Source of the DNA: Prostheceraeus crozeri
Taxonomy: Eukaryota > Platyhelminthes > Polycladida > Euryleptidae
Length of the DNA: 64,000 nucleotides
Reading direction: 5' to 3'
Assembly: GCA_907163375.1 (NCBI GenBank)
Contig: CAJQUW010015404.1
Span: forward strand, 72,001 to 136,000
Below are positions 43,309 through 52,960 of this stretch, one piece after another. Within the stretch, counting starts at the first letter, position 1, and each line of letters starts with the position of its first letter. The notes beneath the pieces are model-generated. The model saw only the letters and a program-made list of their open reading frames with translations, did not search any database and was not told where the DNA came from. Both the position numbers and the translations under genes were made by a program.

Positions 43309-43617
43309 TCATGAAGACTTGGATTTTGGATTCTACAATATATCAGAGTTGATCGTGATGGAAACGTACATTTCAAAAATTCTCATGGTCATACATCAAA
43401 AGGTATTACATTAACATGGCGACAATTTGTCAACCTCAATGATATCATGAGGGATTTGGAATATTTTGAAACATTAAGATTCATCTCCTTGGGTGATCAA
43501 GTTTGGCTTCAACGTTGCAACAATGAAATTCAAATCTGCCATTCTCATACCGCAAACTGTTTCTCATTTCGCATTCATAACATTTATTCATCGTGAGTTC
43601 ATCGCCCTTAATCTGAA
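43309..43617 (+). pseudogene. PC4-like candidate paralog, B copy
   Basis: Matches 9691-10046 of A (DRDGNVHFK, MRDLEYFETLRF, GDQVWLQ). Broken. Confidence 0.55.
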
Positions 43618-43639
43618 TCAGACATGACTACCACGCACC

Positions 43640-44290
43640 ATGAGTTGGAAATTAGATTCCCTACAACGTATTGAAACGGATCATGATCGAAACGTCTATT
43701 TCAAAGATTCAACTGGAAATGTGAGAAGAGAGTTTGCTTTATCTTATCGTCATTTTCAATCTCTACATCATATCATGAAGGATTTGAAATACTTCTATAT
43801 GAAAAGACATTCACGTATTGGAAATCGCATCTGGTTGCGCGTCAACAATCGGCGAATTCAACTCTATCATTCCCAACTTCATACTAACTTCACATTTCAT
43901 CAAGGTAGTTGGGAAAAGTATAAAAGGAAGGTACATCGCTCAATTTACTCATTTTTTCATCATGAAGCGCCATCGCTACACCATCGTCAACATTCTCCGT
44001 CGCTTCAGACTCTACACCAAAATCGATCTCACAACATTACACCAACACCTTCCAAACAGCAAGTATTACCCGGGCCGACCTCAAATGTTAGTGGTGAAGA
44101 TGAACAATTCACGGAATCTTCAACTCTTCCCAAATGGGACTGTACAGATTCTCGGCGCCCTTTCTCATTCATCGGCGCAGTCAATGCGCATAGAGCTACA
44201 GAGACTGCTACGTCGGACATGGAAGAGGGAGAGGTGTGTGATGTCGAATCTGACTGTGGACAATATGGTGATCTCTACTCAATTGAGTGA
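43640..44290 (+). CDS. PC4-like candidate, B copy
   Basis: Open for 216 residues as in A, including the long His/Ser-rich tail (HHRQHSPSLQTLHQNRSH) that overlaps the TBP-like frame. Amino-acid differences from A are few in the N-terminal unit and more in the tail (for example NAHRATETA against NALRATKTT). Confidence 0.5.
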   Translation: MSWKLDSLQRIETDHDRNVYFKDSTGNVRREFALSYRHFQSLHHIMKDLKYFYMKRHSRIGNRIWLRVNNRRIQLYHSQLHTNFTFHQGSWEKYKRKVHRSIYSFFHHEAPSLHHRQHSPSLQTLHQNRSHNITPTPSKQQVLPGPTSNVSGEDEQFTESSTLPKWDCTDSRRPFSFIGAVNAHRATETATSDMEEGEVCDVESDCGQYGDLYSIE

Positions 44291-44507
44291 AAGTGTATCA
44301 TTTTTGAAGATTCATACCAGCAGTTACAATTTGTGTTATGAACCCGAACTTTTTCCTGCAGCTCTCATTAGTTGTTGGTTACCTGTGCATGTTGCAATCT
44401 TTCATAATAGTAAAGTGATCATTACTGGACTAAAATCTCATGTACAAGCAAGTGTGATCCTAGACTATCTCATTGAGTATATACTTACCCAGCGGATTGT
44501 AAAATAA
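43962..44507 (+). CDS. TBP-like protein, B copy
   Basis: Open for 181 residues from the same ATG (MKRHRYTIVNILRRF). YEPELFPAALI, NGTVQILGALSHSS and HNSKVIITGLKS are kept. The copy differs from A at roughly ten residues, several conservative (R to H, V to I), with no frame loss. Confidence 0.85.
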   Translation: MKRHRYTIVNILRRFRLYTKIDLTTLHQHLPNSKYYPGRPQMLVVKMNNSRNLQLFPNGTVQILGALSHSSAQSMRIELQRLLRRTWKRERCVMSNLTVDNMVISTQLSESVSFLKIHTSSYNLCYEPELFPAALISCWLPVHVAIFHNSKVIITGLKSHVQASVILDYLIEYILTQRIVK

Positions 44508-44533
44508 AAAACAATTTTTCCAACATGATGTTT

Positions 44534-44995
44534 TTATTTCAAATCATGGTAGAACATGCAAATCATTTTTTCATTAGAGGATGGATTACACGAAAAGTTT
44601 TGAATAACAGATATAAATCGAGATACATGTAAACGTTTTAAGATGAAGTACAGTACAAAAGCACCACACGTTGATGAAAGTGGATGTTGTAGTATGCGTT
44701 CATTTCGCTGATATTGACGGGTATGTTTTCTCAACCACTGCTGTGTTGGTATATTTGGAGGTTGAGCAAGAGAGTCAAATAGTTCACCACGTCGGTCTTC
44801 TCCAATAAAGATCGCTTTCCAATGCTCACCGCCTAAATTCTGCGAATGAGTGTTTAGCACAATAAAGATGGGATAGTGATTTACTGCAGGTGGTAAGGTA
44901 TCGAGTGAATAGACATTATCGAAAGCTTTCAACGTCGCTTCGTCTGCATTACGCTGCACTTTAGTTTTAATACCGTCAGCAGTCAACCAACTCAT
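44534..44995 (-). CDS. PRO: Adenain-type protease, B copy
   Basis: Open, 153 residues, catalytic His, Asp, Gln and Cys as in A (GGEHW, ELFDSL, QHPLSSTCGAF). Start overlaps the capsid gene stop by one base. Confidence 0.93.
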   Translation of the reverse strand: MSWLTADGIKTKVQRNADEATLKAFDNVYSLDTLPPAVNHYPIFIVLNTHSQNLGGEHWKAIFIGEDRRGELFDSLAQPPNIPTQQWLRKHTRQYQRNERILQHPLSSTCGAFVLYFILKRLHVSRFISVIQNFSCNPSSNEKMICMFYHDLK

Positions 44996-46271
44996 TAACG
45001 ATTATACTGAAGAATCACGTCACGATACTTTGTAATTTCAATATTTGAATCGAAGACTGCATAAATTAATACATTGATCGTCTCAGGTAGTGTTCTTTTA
45101 AACGTCAAATCCAAACGAATATTATGAGGCACGTTCGCTTGACGATAGGGTGCACTAATATCGCTGTCAGCAGTCAAATCAAATGCATAAATAGTATATC
45201 CATTCTTAAACTCCTTCGTAGTGAGTCCGTTGGTGTCATCCGTATTGTAAAAACCAAAGACATCCATAAAATCAACATAAGTGCGCATAAATTGATCCGA
45301 AGCAAAATCTGGTTTGTAGGGTGGACCAGGATGACTCACACCATTTACACGTAAAGCAATTTCACTTAACTGATTGTGTTTAAAATTGAGAGGATTCTCC
45401 TTCATATTACCATTAAATGCATCATTTTCAACCATTGCCACCATGAGGAGCTTCGGTGCTTCCGATGGAAAGAGGCCATCTTTCATGAAACTCTTTTGAT
45501 CTTTCGGAATTGTAAAGGTGAGAAGCTTTGTATGCTGAACGGGGTAAATGGCATTTTGGCGGTTAAGACCTTCAGCATGTCCTCTAATGACACTTGGATT
45601 CGGTACTACTCGACGAATGTAAAGTGCAATATCTTCCACATGAATTCTAAAATTGTCAACTTTAGCAAATGCATTCAGCGCAAATTCAGGCTTATTCAAT
45701 GTCAGCTTGAGTCGCATGCTGGTATTACAGAGTAAAAACTTTGACTGTCTAAAGAAGTCTAAATTCAGCGGACCATATAGCTGACATACTTCACTATCTT
45801 TAATCATAGCAGATCGCTTTACAAAGCCACTGTTTGTTTCAGCATCAAATTTTCCTGCTTCATCTCTGTACCATCCCATGGCTTTCATATGACATTTTGT
45901 GCTGCTGGATGAAACTGTGATACATGATTGAAATATGATTTATAGGGATAATCGCTTTGACCACCTCCCACCTGCTGCTCTCCAATCGTTAGAGAAACAT
46001 CGCGAAGTAATGTAGTCAATGGTAAATTGTTCAGTCCAACTTTATGTGTATCGTCAATAGCAGTTCCATCTGCTTGCTGAATTCTAAACCTCAAATCAAC
46101 CATCGCATAACTCAAATCTATGTAGTCATCACTACCACCAGAAATAACAAATTCAATGGGGCCAGCATTCTCAGCTGTTCGATGATGATAATCTACAATA
46201 CTTGAACTAAGAATATCTGTCTGTATGGCTTGTTGATCAAACAAACAAATACCGGAGGTTTTACACTCCAT
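44995..46271 (-). pseudogene. MCP: Major capsid protein, B copy
   Basis: About 97% identical to the A capsid protein over both jelly-roll halves; broken, about one break. Confidence 0.88.
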
Positions 46272-46273
46272 GA

Positions 46274-46729
46274 TTAGAAGTTATGGCAGCGTCGTCGTTT
46301 AGCGCCTGATGAATGATTAGAGCCTCTGCGGCGTTTGCGTGAATGCCTTTTGACTGAAGATCGCACCTTACCAGCTCCGCGATGTTTCCTTCTTCCTTTA
46401 TTAATTCGTTTAGGCGATTTCTTTCCTTGAGTAACACCAGCAAAGGTCTGCTTCAATGTTTTTAAACCGCGTTCCTTCCCACGATTCATCAAACTGCTCT
46501 TAAAACTTCTACCTCTGGAAAGATCACTAGCAACATCACCAGCAAAGCCAACGGCATTACTTAAGACATTTCGTTTTAAAGATCTTCCGACATTGGATAT
46601 GAGAGGTGCTACAACAGATTTCAGTGCACCAAGTATGCTACCTCCACGTTGGCGGCGAGCGCCGATGTAAATTTGTCCTCCACCACTTACATAGGAGGGT
46701 CGTGAATAAAATGAGGCAGTTGGATTCAT
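46274..46729 (-). CDS. Basic virion core-like protein, B copy
   Basis: Open, 151 residues, differs from A at four or five positions. Same GGSILGALKSVVAPLI segment and Arg-rich tail. Confidence 0.6.
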   Translation of the reverse strand: MNPTASFYSRPSYVSGGGQIYIGARRQRGGSILGALKSVVAPLISNVGRSLKRNVLSNAVGFAGDVASDLSRGRSFKSSLMNRGKERGLKTLKQTFAGVTQGKKSPKRINKGRRKHRGAGKVRSSVKRHSRKRRRGSNHSSGAKRRRCHNF

Positions 46730-46789
46730 AGCTCAAACCCTAAACATTGCTAGTTACAACTTTGCATGAATCACTGTCGATCACTTAGA

Positions 46790-47990
46790 TGAAAGATGTC
46801 GGCACGACGCATCCAAGAGTTCATACTTGAAGGATAACCAGCCCATTTAACAAGACATCATTCTTCACCTTGTCGTTTTTTACGTCGAATGATTTTCTCT
46901 ACCAAATATGTTTCACTTTCAGTGACTACCTTAATCTCATCGCGGTAAAAGCTACCCTCAATTTCTTCATTATCGTAATCTTTCAACTTGTAGGTGGTGG
47001 GAGAGTCTGTTTGATCAATCCTTGATACTGTAAATACCTCCTCTGTCCAATTCGGAAGGTACCCTTTAGCAAAAAGACTTCACTTTTGAGATACGAACTT
47101 TAACACCAATTTTCACATCACTTTTCACATGAGTGCGTTTACGTTGGAATGATTCGCGGACTTTATCTACATTGTCAGCATTTTATGTCTACTGGTCTGA
47201 GTCTAATAGAACGATGGATAGAGTGATTGTAGGCATGGAGTGTATCTTGTAGAACCTTTGTCCAATTTTGTGTCAAGTTGGCAGTAAAATGTCGCCACAA
47301 GCGATTTTTTAATGTGCGATTAAAACGTTCAACGAGTGCAGCTTTATAAGCACTCTTTACACTAAACAACTCAATGTCATGCCTCTCAAATAATCTTCTC
47401 ACATGCTGATTTTCAAACTCTTTTCCTTGATCACTCTGAATTCTTTTTGGAATGCGACCTTCTCGAAAAATTGTTTGGAATGCTTTTGCTACTCCTTTCC
47501 CTTCTTTAGTTTTTAAAGGTTGAGCCCACGCATAACGCGAGAAAATATCAATGACGGTTAAAATAAAATTATTGCCCGAGTTATGTTTTGAAATGGAGGC
47601 GACATCATACAAATCTGCTTGCCACTGTTCATCAATGTCATGAACAATATAATGGCGGGTACGGTACTGCTTTTTCGCTTGTTTGTGGAGTGTATAGGTA
47701 GCCTGACCCTTTAACCATCGTTTCACTTGTGATTGTGGAAGACCACTCGCTTTTGATAATTTCTTGATAGATGCAAATCATGCCGGATGTTTTACATCAT
47801 AATAGATTGACTTCAAACGCTCAGTCGATGACGACTGACTCTTTTTCCTCCTTCTCATCTTTTTGCTTTCTTGCCTTTCTACATTTACAACAACTGCAGC
47901 ATTTAGCTTTAGCGGTTTTGCGATCGTGTTCACATTGCTTAGGGGTTTCATTATGAGAGCTGGCGCAGCAAGTGCAAGTGACAACGACAT
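46790..47990 (-). pseudogene. INT: Polinton integrase, B copy
   Basis: Catalytic core between 47175 and 47726 with ADLYDVAS, QSDQGKEFENQ and LVERFNRTLKN; chromodomain part near 46800-46930. Broken, with a few breaks. Confidence 0.88.
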
Positions 47991-48036
47991 TCACCTCTGG
48001 CGGCTCATTACATGGCAAGCAACACATCTGCTTCAT
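47821..48036 (-). CDS. Cysteine-rich small protein, B copy
   Basis: 71 residues, all 12 cysteines kept, differing from A by one or two residues in the charged tail. Confidence 0.5.
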   Translation of the reverse strand: MKQMCCLPCNEPPEVNVVVTCTCCASSHNETPKQCEHDRKTAKAKCCSCCKCRKARKQKDEKEEKESVVID

Positions 48037-48037
48037 A

Positions 48038-48740
48038 TTAATAGTCTGAGAACATGTATTTCCTAGGAGGAGCTGTTTTACGTTTTCCTTTTACTAGTTT
48101 TAGTGGTGATGTAGATCTACGTCGAGTTCTTCCTCTTGTTTGCTTAGTGAGTGTGGGAGGGGATGTAGCAGGTGACGTCTTCTTAAACCAATTTGTTGGC
48201 ATTTTCATCGTCTGAAGCATTGGAGTAGTAGCCACTGTTGAATCAAGTTCTTTCAATGTCTCATTATTCAAAGCAAATTTTGGCACATTATGCTTTTTCA
48301 ATAGTTTAAGAAAGTATGTCCAACCAGGTGGAACATAGCCCTGACGGCACTTTCTACGCGTCGCATACTGAATCAAGTCTTCATAACGTGAAGCATCAAT
48401 CACTTTATTTTCATCTGTAATGATTTCTCCTCTATCATTTACATTGAGGTGGGTTTCAATACTGTTGAAAAGAGATATGGCATGTGCACGAGATGCTAAA
48501 GGTGTAGCAGTCGACACAGTCGACAGAGTCACGCATCTTATTCTTCAAATTTTTCAGTTGTTCAACAGTTTCCGATTGTAATAATACAGCACGATGTGGA
48601 TCTTTGATGTGAACATTTTGCTGATAATCTATTTCTTTCCTATACATTTGATTTGCAAGAGGTTGCTTTACTTGCTGCATGGCAGTCAATTGTACATATT
48701 CATCCTGAGGAATAACAATCATGGCAGAATAAGAACTCAT
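48038..48740 (-). pseudogene. Unknown gene after the ATPase, B copy
   Basis: Start overlaps the ATPase stop as in A (MSSYSAMIVIPQDEYVQL). More open than the A copy but not whole. Basic tail TSPLKLVKGKRKTAPPRK kept. Confidence 0.6.
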
Positions 48741-49354
48741 AGTTTGTAGATAATCATGGAAGTTTTCAAAATATCACTTCGAAATCTAAATTCTTCCGGA
48801 CACTCTTGCGTAAAGTCAATGAATAAGTAACCGTGTGGTTTTTCAGTAGCTGCTTGAAAAATTTCAATTAAGGCTTTTGATCCTCTTGGTGCAACTTGTC
48901 GCGCTAAAATTTCAAATTGACTTTTATCTCGCGGATTCTTGAAAATAGCATAATAGTGTGTATTCAGGTTTCGTGTACGAGCTTTTTTTCCATCAGGAAA
49001 CAAATTTTGTGTGATATAGATGATGAAGCACGTTTTATGATGTGCTGCGCGAGTGAACATATCTGTAACGTCTTTGGAATTCTTACTTTCTTTTAATAGA
49101 TCATCCAATACAACAACATCATTAGACTGAAGTTTATCCACTGGAATAATTCCTTCATGTCGAATAAAGTTGCGACTTTGCAATTCCTGAAACAGCGACG
49201 GTTGATAAATACCATAACACCAAATCACTCGAGTGATAGGTTCCTTAAACAACTCCCTTCTTTTATCCAATAAATTCAGCGTGAAAACAGTTTTACCTGC
49301 ATGAGATGGACCTGATACAGTCAGAACTTTATCACATTGAAGTCTGAAATCCAT
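48737..49354 (-). CDS. Packaging ATPase, B copy
   Basis: Open, Walker A GPSHAGKT and Walker B VVVLDDLL kept, about 95% identical to the A protein. Confidence 0.9.
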   Translation of the reverse strand: MDFRLQCDKVLTVSGPSHAGKTVFTLNLLDKRRELFKEPITRVIWCYGIYQPSLFQELQSRNFIRHEGIIPVDKLQSNDVVVLDDLLKESKNSKDVTDMFTRAAHHKTCFIIYITQNLFPDGKKARTRNLNTHYYAIFKNPRDKSQFEILARQVAPRGSKALIEIFQAATEKPHGYLFIDFTQECPEEFRFRSDILKTSMIIYKL

Positions 49355-49385
49355 CATAATACTTTGAGATTCAACATTTGCATAA

Positions 49386-49736
49386 TTAACGTTTAGAGCC
49401 AAAGATATTACCCAATACGTTGCCCACGATAGGAGCTAGCATCGGTAGTAACGCTGGAAGGAAACCGCCCTTTTGTGTTAGAGTTTCCCTCTTTCTTTGA
49501 AGGGTGACTTTAGGATTGGAGATGAAACGCAATTTCGTAGCATATCGCTTAAGTAACTTTCGTTGTTTTGGTGCTAATTTCCTCGTCCTCAACTTTCTCA
49601 CATGAGAAATAATTTCACGAATGAATTTATCGTTAGCATGTCGTATAGCATTGTATCGCTGATTTGCTTTCATTCGTCGGAGAGCTTGAATGGCTGAAGA
49701 AAACTTTGAAGACTTTTGTCTTTTACGTTTCGTCAT
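49386..49736 (-). CDS. Basic peptide with pX/Mu-like tail, B copy
   Basis: 116 residues with GGFLPALLPMLAPIVGNVLG at the end. Here the tail is even closer to adenovirus pX (GGFLPAL-) than in A. Confidence 0.6.
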   Translation of the reverse strand: MTKRKRQKSSKFSSAIQALRRMKANQRYNAIRHANDKFIREIISHVRKLRTRKLAPKQRKLLKRYATKLRFISNPKVTLQRKRETLTQKGGFLPALLPMLAPIVGNVLGNIFGSKR

Positions 49737-49787
49737 TTTCCGTGTTAGTCTTTGCTAAAACCTGTCTTCACCACATTTGCATAGGTA

Positions 49788-50111
49788 CTAACTATTGCGG
49801 CATAAGTGACACTCGAAATGAGCAATATCACAGTGGTTACATTTGCAAAGTTGAATGCAATTACGTATGAAACAGCGTTGACAAAAAGCATGCTTACATC
49901 TCTTGAAGATGCGCTTTTCATTTCCATTCTTTCGCTTACATACATCACAACACATAGTTTCACCGTTACTGATGTCTATAGCAAGTCTTTTTGAAGATAT
50001 GAATTTGCTAGCCTTTTCTAAATAATAGACGCATGTACAGAAGGAATATACTTCGAGAGTGAGGAGGCATAGCTCGAAAACCAGTTGTGCTACGATCAAG
50101 TACCACTGCAT
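49788..50111 (-). CDS. Membrane-anchored RING-like protein, B copy
   Basis: Open and nearly identical to A (3200-3523); all Cys/His positions of the RING-like part are kept. Confidence 0.6.
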   Translation of the reverse strand: MQWYLIVAQLVFELCLLTLEVYSFCTCVYYLEKASKFISSKRLAIDISNGETMCCDVCKRKNGNEKRIFKRCKHAFCQRCFIRNCIQLCKCNHCDIAHFECHLCRNS

Positions 50112-50113
50112 TT

Positions 50114-50524
50114 TCAATTTTTCTTTATAGAAAGTTGAATGTGAATATCTGAAATCGCTTCAATCACTAGACTGCTACCATGATGGTTAAATGCGTTAAG
50201 ACGTTCATCAATTTTTTTCATATGTCTTTTGAAAAATTCTTCGGGGTGATCTACCACTTCCATTGAATATGAAGCAAAATGGAAAGAGCGAGTTTCCACC
50301 TCTTCCTTTCCAAAATGACTAAACTTAATTTTCGCAACTAATCGCGCCATGACAGTGCTATCAGAGAATGTATTCATTAACTCTAGAAATAGAGTGCTAG
50401 CATCATCGACCACTGCTTCGATGTCGGTCTCATCTTTATGAAAATTTATCACATAATCTTGAACAGCTCCTTTTAAACTTTGCCTATGAAAATGTAATGT
50501 TCCGCAGTCGTTTGAGAAAGACAT
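50114..50524 (-). CDS. Unknown Polinton protein (136 aa), whole copy
   Basis: Open from MSFSNDCGTLHFHRQSLKG to a C-terminal HHGSSLVIEAISDIHIQLSI. No domain recognised; reference copy for the gene at 2785-3197. Its 3' end lies next to the RING gene start, so the two may be on one transcript. Confidence 0.6.
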   Translation of the reverse strand: MSFSNDCGTLHFHRQSLKGAVQDYVINFHKDETDIEAVVDDASTLFLELMNTFSDSTVMARLVAKIKFSHFGKEEVETRSFHFASYSMEVVDHPEEFFKRHMKKIDERLNAFNHHGSSLVIEAISDIHIQLSIKKN

Positions 50525-50611
50525 GATCGCCCTTTATCTAACCCATCCATTGCATGAAAACAACAACTCTTCTCATAGTAACATTTATTGAATAACTGTA
50601 ACAAGCATGCA

Positions 50612-51157
50612 TTATAAATCAATGGTTTGAAACAGATAAAATAGATACAGCTGGTAACTATCATACAGCGAGCAATGATAACCATACAGGACTTTGGCAG
50701 TGTTGAGGTAAGGAGGAAAGAAGCATTGGTTATGAACGTAGCTAATACAACTAACAGACAAAATAGGAACAGACAAATCCTTGAAACGTTTCGTGACTTC
50801 ATGATAATGTTCATTCACTCTACTATCCCAAGGCGGGAGCAAAATATCATCAATGATTAGATTGGGAAATACTTTCCTGTCCTTACCAGGATTATTACAA
50901 AAGATGCGTATAACATTGAAAGCAGCTAACCATCGTTTAAAGTCAATAAGATCACTGTCACAAGAAAAGCCGTAGTCTTGCAAATATTTCAGATTAAGTC
51001 CATGAATGTGTTTTCTCGCCCATTGATCAACATTGGGATCGCAGTTGGCATGTTGATGATAGACACTAACAATCTGATATGTCCAATTGTTCATAGCAAT
51101 AGCACTGAGCTCCTGTACAGGTTCACCCTCACAATCCATAAAAATGATGATAGAAGC
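50612..51157 (-). CDS. DEDDh-like exonuclease, B copy
   Basis: Open from the same 3' splice site (TTTTAG before GCTTCTATC) through IIFMDCEGEPVQEL to HCSLYDSYQ. D-x-E and H-x4-D are kept. AATAAA-like signal after the stop at about 50588. Confidence 0.45.
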   Translation of the reverse strand, partial: ASIIIFMDCEGEPVQELSAIAMNNWTYQIVSVYHQHANCDPNVDQWARKHIHGLNLKYLQDYGFSCDSDLIDFKRWLAAFNVIRIFCNNPGKDRKVFPNLIIDDILLPPWDSRVNEHYHEVTKRFKDLSVPILSVSCISYVHNQCFFPPYLNTAKVLYGYHCSLYDSYQLYLFYLFQTIDL

Positions 51158-51191
51158 CTAAAACGGAAATTTACACATCTAAGGAAACGTT

Positions 51192-51317
51192 CTATAACAT
51201 ATTACAAAATGAAGAATTACATCGATGCTTTTCACGACAAAATACACAAATGATATGATGGCAACGAAGAAGTAAAATGTATCTAATAAGACCACGTCTA
51301 CGACACTCAAAGCACAT
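51192..51317 (-). CDS. Small RING-like ORF, B copy
   Basis: The 41 codons are identical in sense to 1992-2117 of A (CFECRRR, RCHHIICVFC, CNSSFC). In B the frame is also open upstream through LTLPYDNSL. Confidence 0.45.
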   Translation of the reverse strand: MCFECRRRGLIRYILLLRCHHIICVFCREKHRCNSSFCNML

Positions 51318-51351
51318 AAGCGAATTGTCATAGGGTAGAGTTAGGAAAGGA

Positions 51352-52126
51352 CTAGTAATTCTCCTTCTTTGATTTGCGTTTTGAGGCAGCATTCTTCTCC
51401 GACTTGCGCTTCGTACCACTGCTGTTAAGGATTTGATCAATTATGTCATCTACGTTGGGTGGTTTTGGAATATATAGGATGGATTCCATATGCATGGAGA
51501 GAGAGGCTATTGTGTTATCCTTGTACCGACCATTATATAGCCCATTCACTTTGAAAAGGATATCCCAAGTACCTTCTCCGAGCTCGTCGCATGTGATGGG
51601 TATTGATTGATCTCCCTCCTTCTTATAGTAAGTGCACCAATGTGATACCGGTAGGCAAATTTGATTACCATCCCAAATCTTTCTATAGGGAGTATCCTTG
51701 TCATCTCTCGCCTTCCACTCTTGAGCAAGAGGAGTAGGAATGTTCATATTTAATGTCACTTACTCATCAATAATATCAAGTTGGTGGCGAATGTACGGAC
51801 TCACGGGGATCAGTATGTAGTCCCCATACTGATTGCGCATTATCTTGACATCCGTGGAAGTGAGAATTCCCGTTTGGAGTACTACGCTATGATCGTCATA
51901 ACGCAAGACTTGTTGAAATTTACGCTGTAGCGGTGTAGGATTATGTACCTCGGTTGTTTCTTCCACTGGCCTCAGTTGTAGATGATCTGATCGTAGCGAA
52001 CCTTGTAACGTTTGACCGCCATTTTGTCCTACTAGTGCAGCAGATGGAGTAGATGCCTGAAAATGAAAAAGATTGTATTAAGTTTACGCTCAAGGGAGGA
52101 GAGGGAGGGAAGTAGCGACTTACCAT
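51352..52126 (-). pseudogene. ORF1, B copy
   Basis: AUG-only exon at 52124-52126, acceptor before 52056, then the body with ICLPVSHWCTYYKKEGD and the Lys-rich tail. Broken, about one break. Confidence 0.7.
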
Positions 52127-52224
52127 TTTAGTTGGATAATAGAATAGAGAGAGAGAGAGAGAAAATGTGCGTCCGTCACTCGTGTGATTCAACGATGGAA
52201 TAATTCTCACTGTGGAAAGCTCGC

Positions 52225-52270
52225 TATTTATATAGAAATGCTTGATTCTCATTGGATGATGATCCTCATT
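52225..52270 (-). promoter_or_regulatory. ORF1 promoter, B copy
   Basis: Minus strand has CCAATGAGAATC then TATATAAATAGCGAG, as at 1050-1085. Confidence 0.65.
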
Positions 52271-52279
52271 TGTCTCACT

Positions 52280-52680
52280 CCTAGCTTTCAAACGAGTTAT
52301 TGCACGACTTTCTACGATCACTAGAACCAAAATTAGAAGATCGGTGCCGGAGGGGGGAGGGAGGTCGGTGAAATTTGATGAAAGCTGTTTTGGTAAAGGT
52401 CCCAGGTCGAAATGCGACACTTTGGAAAAATTTTCAAAATTTTGTCCATACTAAGTGGCTCTGACACTTCGGATTTTTTCGTCAAATCTGAGGTCTGACC
52501 TAAAATCTTGTAGCAGCTCTAACTTTTGAACGGCTGATCTGATTGACTCGCAACAAAAATGTCATTGAGCAGTTTTTTCTCCTCTTTCAAATGAGTATCT
52601 ATAAGACAAAATCCATCCACTAGAACCAAAATTAGAATATCGCTGCCGAGGGGGGGGGGGGGTCGGTGAAATTTGATGAA
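52280..52680 (-). repeat. Right subterminal repeats of Polinton B, incomplete
   Basis: Two partial units in reverse orientation to those at 33236-34056 (CCACTAGAACCAAAATTAGAA at about 52317 and 52617, then a G-run and TCGGTGAAATTTGATGAA). The outer terminal part matching 32956-33220 is not found. Confidence 0.8.
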
Positions 52681-52689
52681 GCAACCCGT

Positions 52690-52960
52690 TGTCAATTTAA
52701 CAAATACTTATCAAGTACTTGGCATTAAAGTCCTAAACATTTAAGAAATATTTAAAAAATATTTATCAAACCTAGTACATTTCCTAAACTTTTACTAAAT
52801 ATCTAGCAAACTTTCCAAACTTCCACAAAATATTTGGCAAATTTTCTGAACTTTTACGAAATGTTTAGTAAATATTTTGTAAATTTTTCAAACTTTTACA
52901 AAACATTTAGCAAATTATTTCTGGCTTTTATAATATGTTTAGTAAATAATAAGCAAATTT
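52690..52960. repeat. Degenerate AT-rich repeat block
   Basis: Words of the form AAACTTTTACxAAATATTTAGCAAA recur about every 35-45 bases, at least six times, with many differences. An old minisatellite is likely. Confidence 0.55.

Larger units (their letters stand above)
32956..52680 (-). mobile_element. Polinton (Maverick) B, opposite orientation to A
   Basis: The left end AGTAGTAAGTAAA is the family terminus, preceded by GGTGTT as candidate 6-bp target. Gene order is that of A reversed. The right end shows subterminal repeat units up to about 52680 but no complete terminal repeat or second target copy, so that boundary is approximate. It is clearly broken, with more breaks than A, perhaps fifteen or so. 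Its ORF1-to-penton half is close to A (about 95% or more), while its PolB/coiled-coil half is close to E. Confidence 0.93.
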
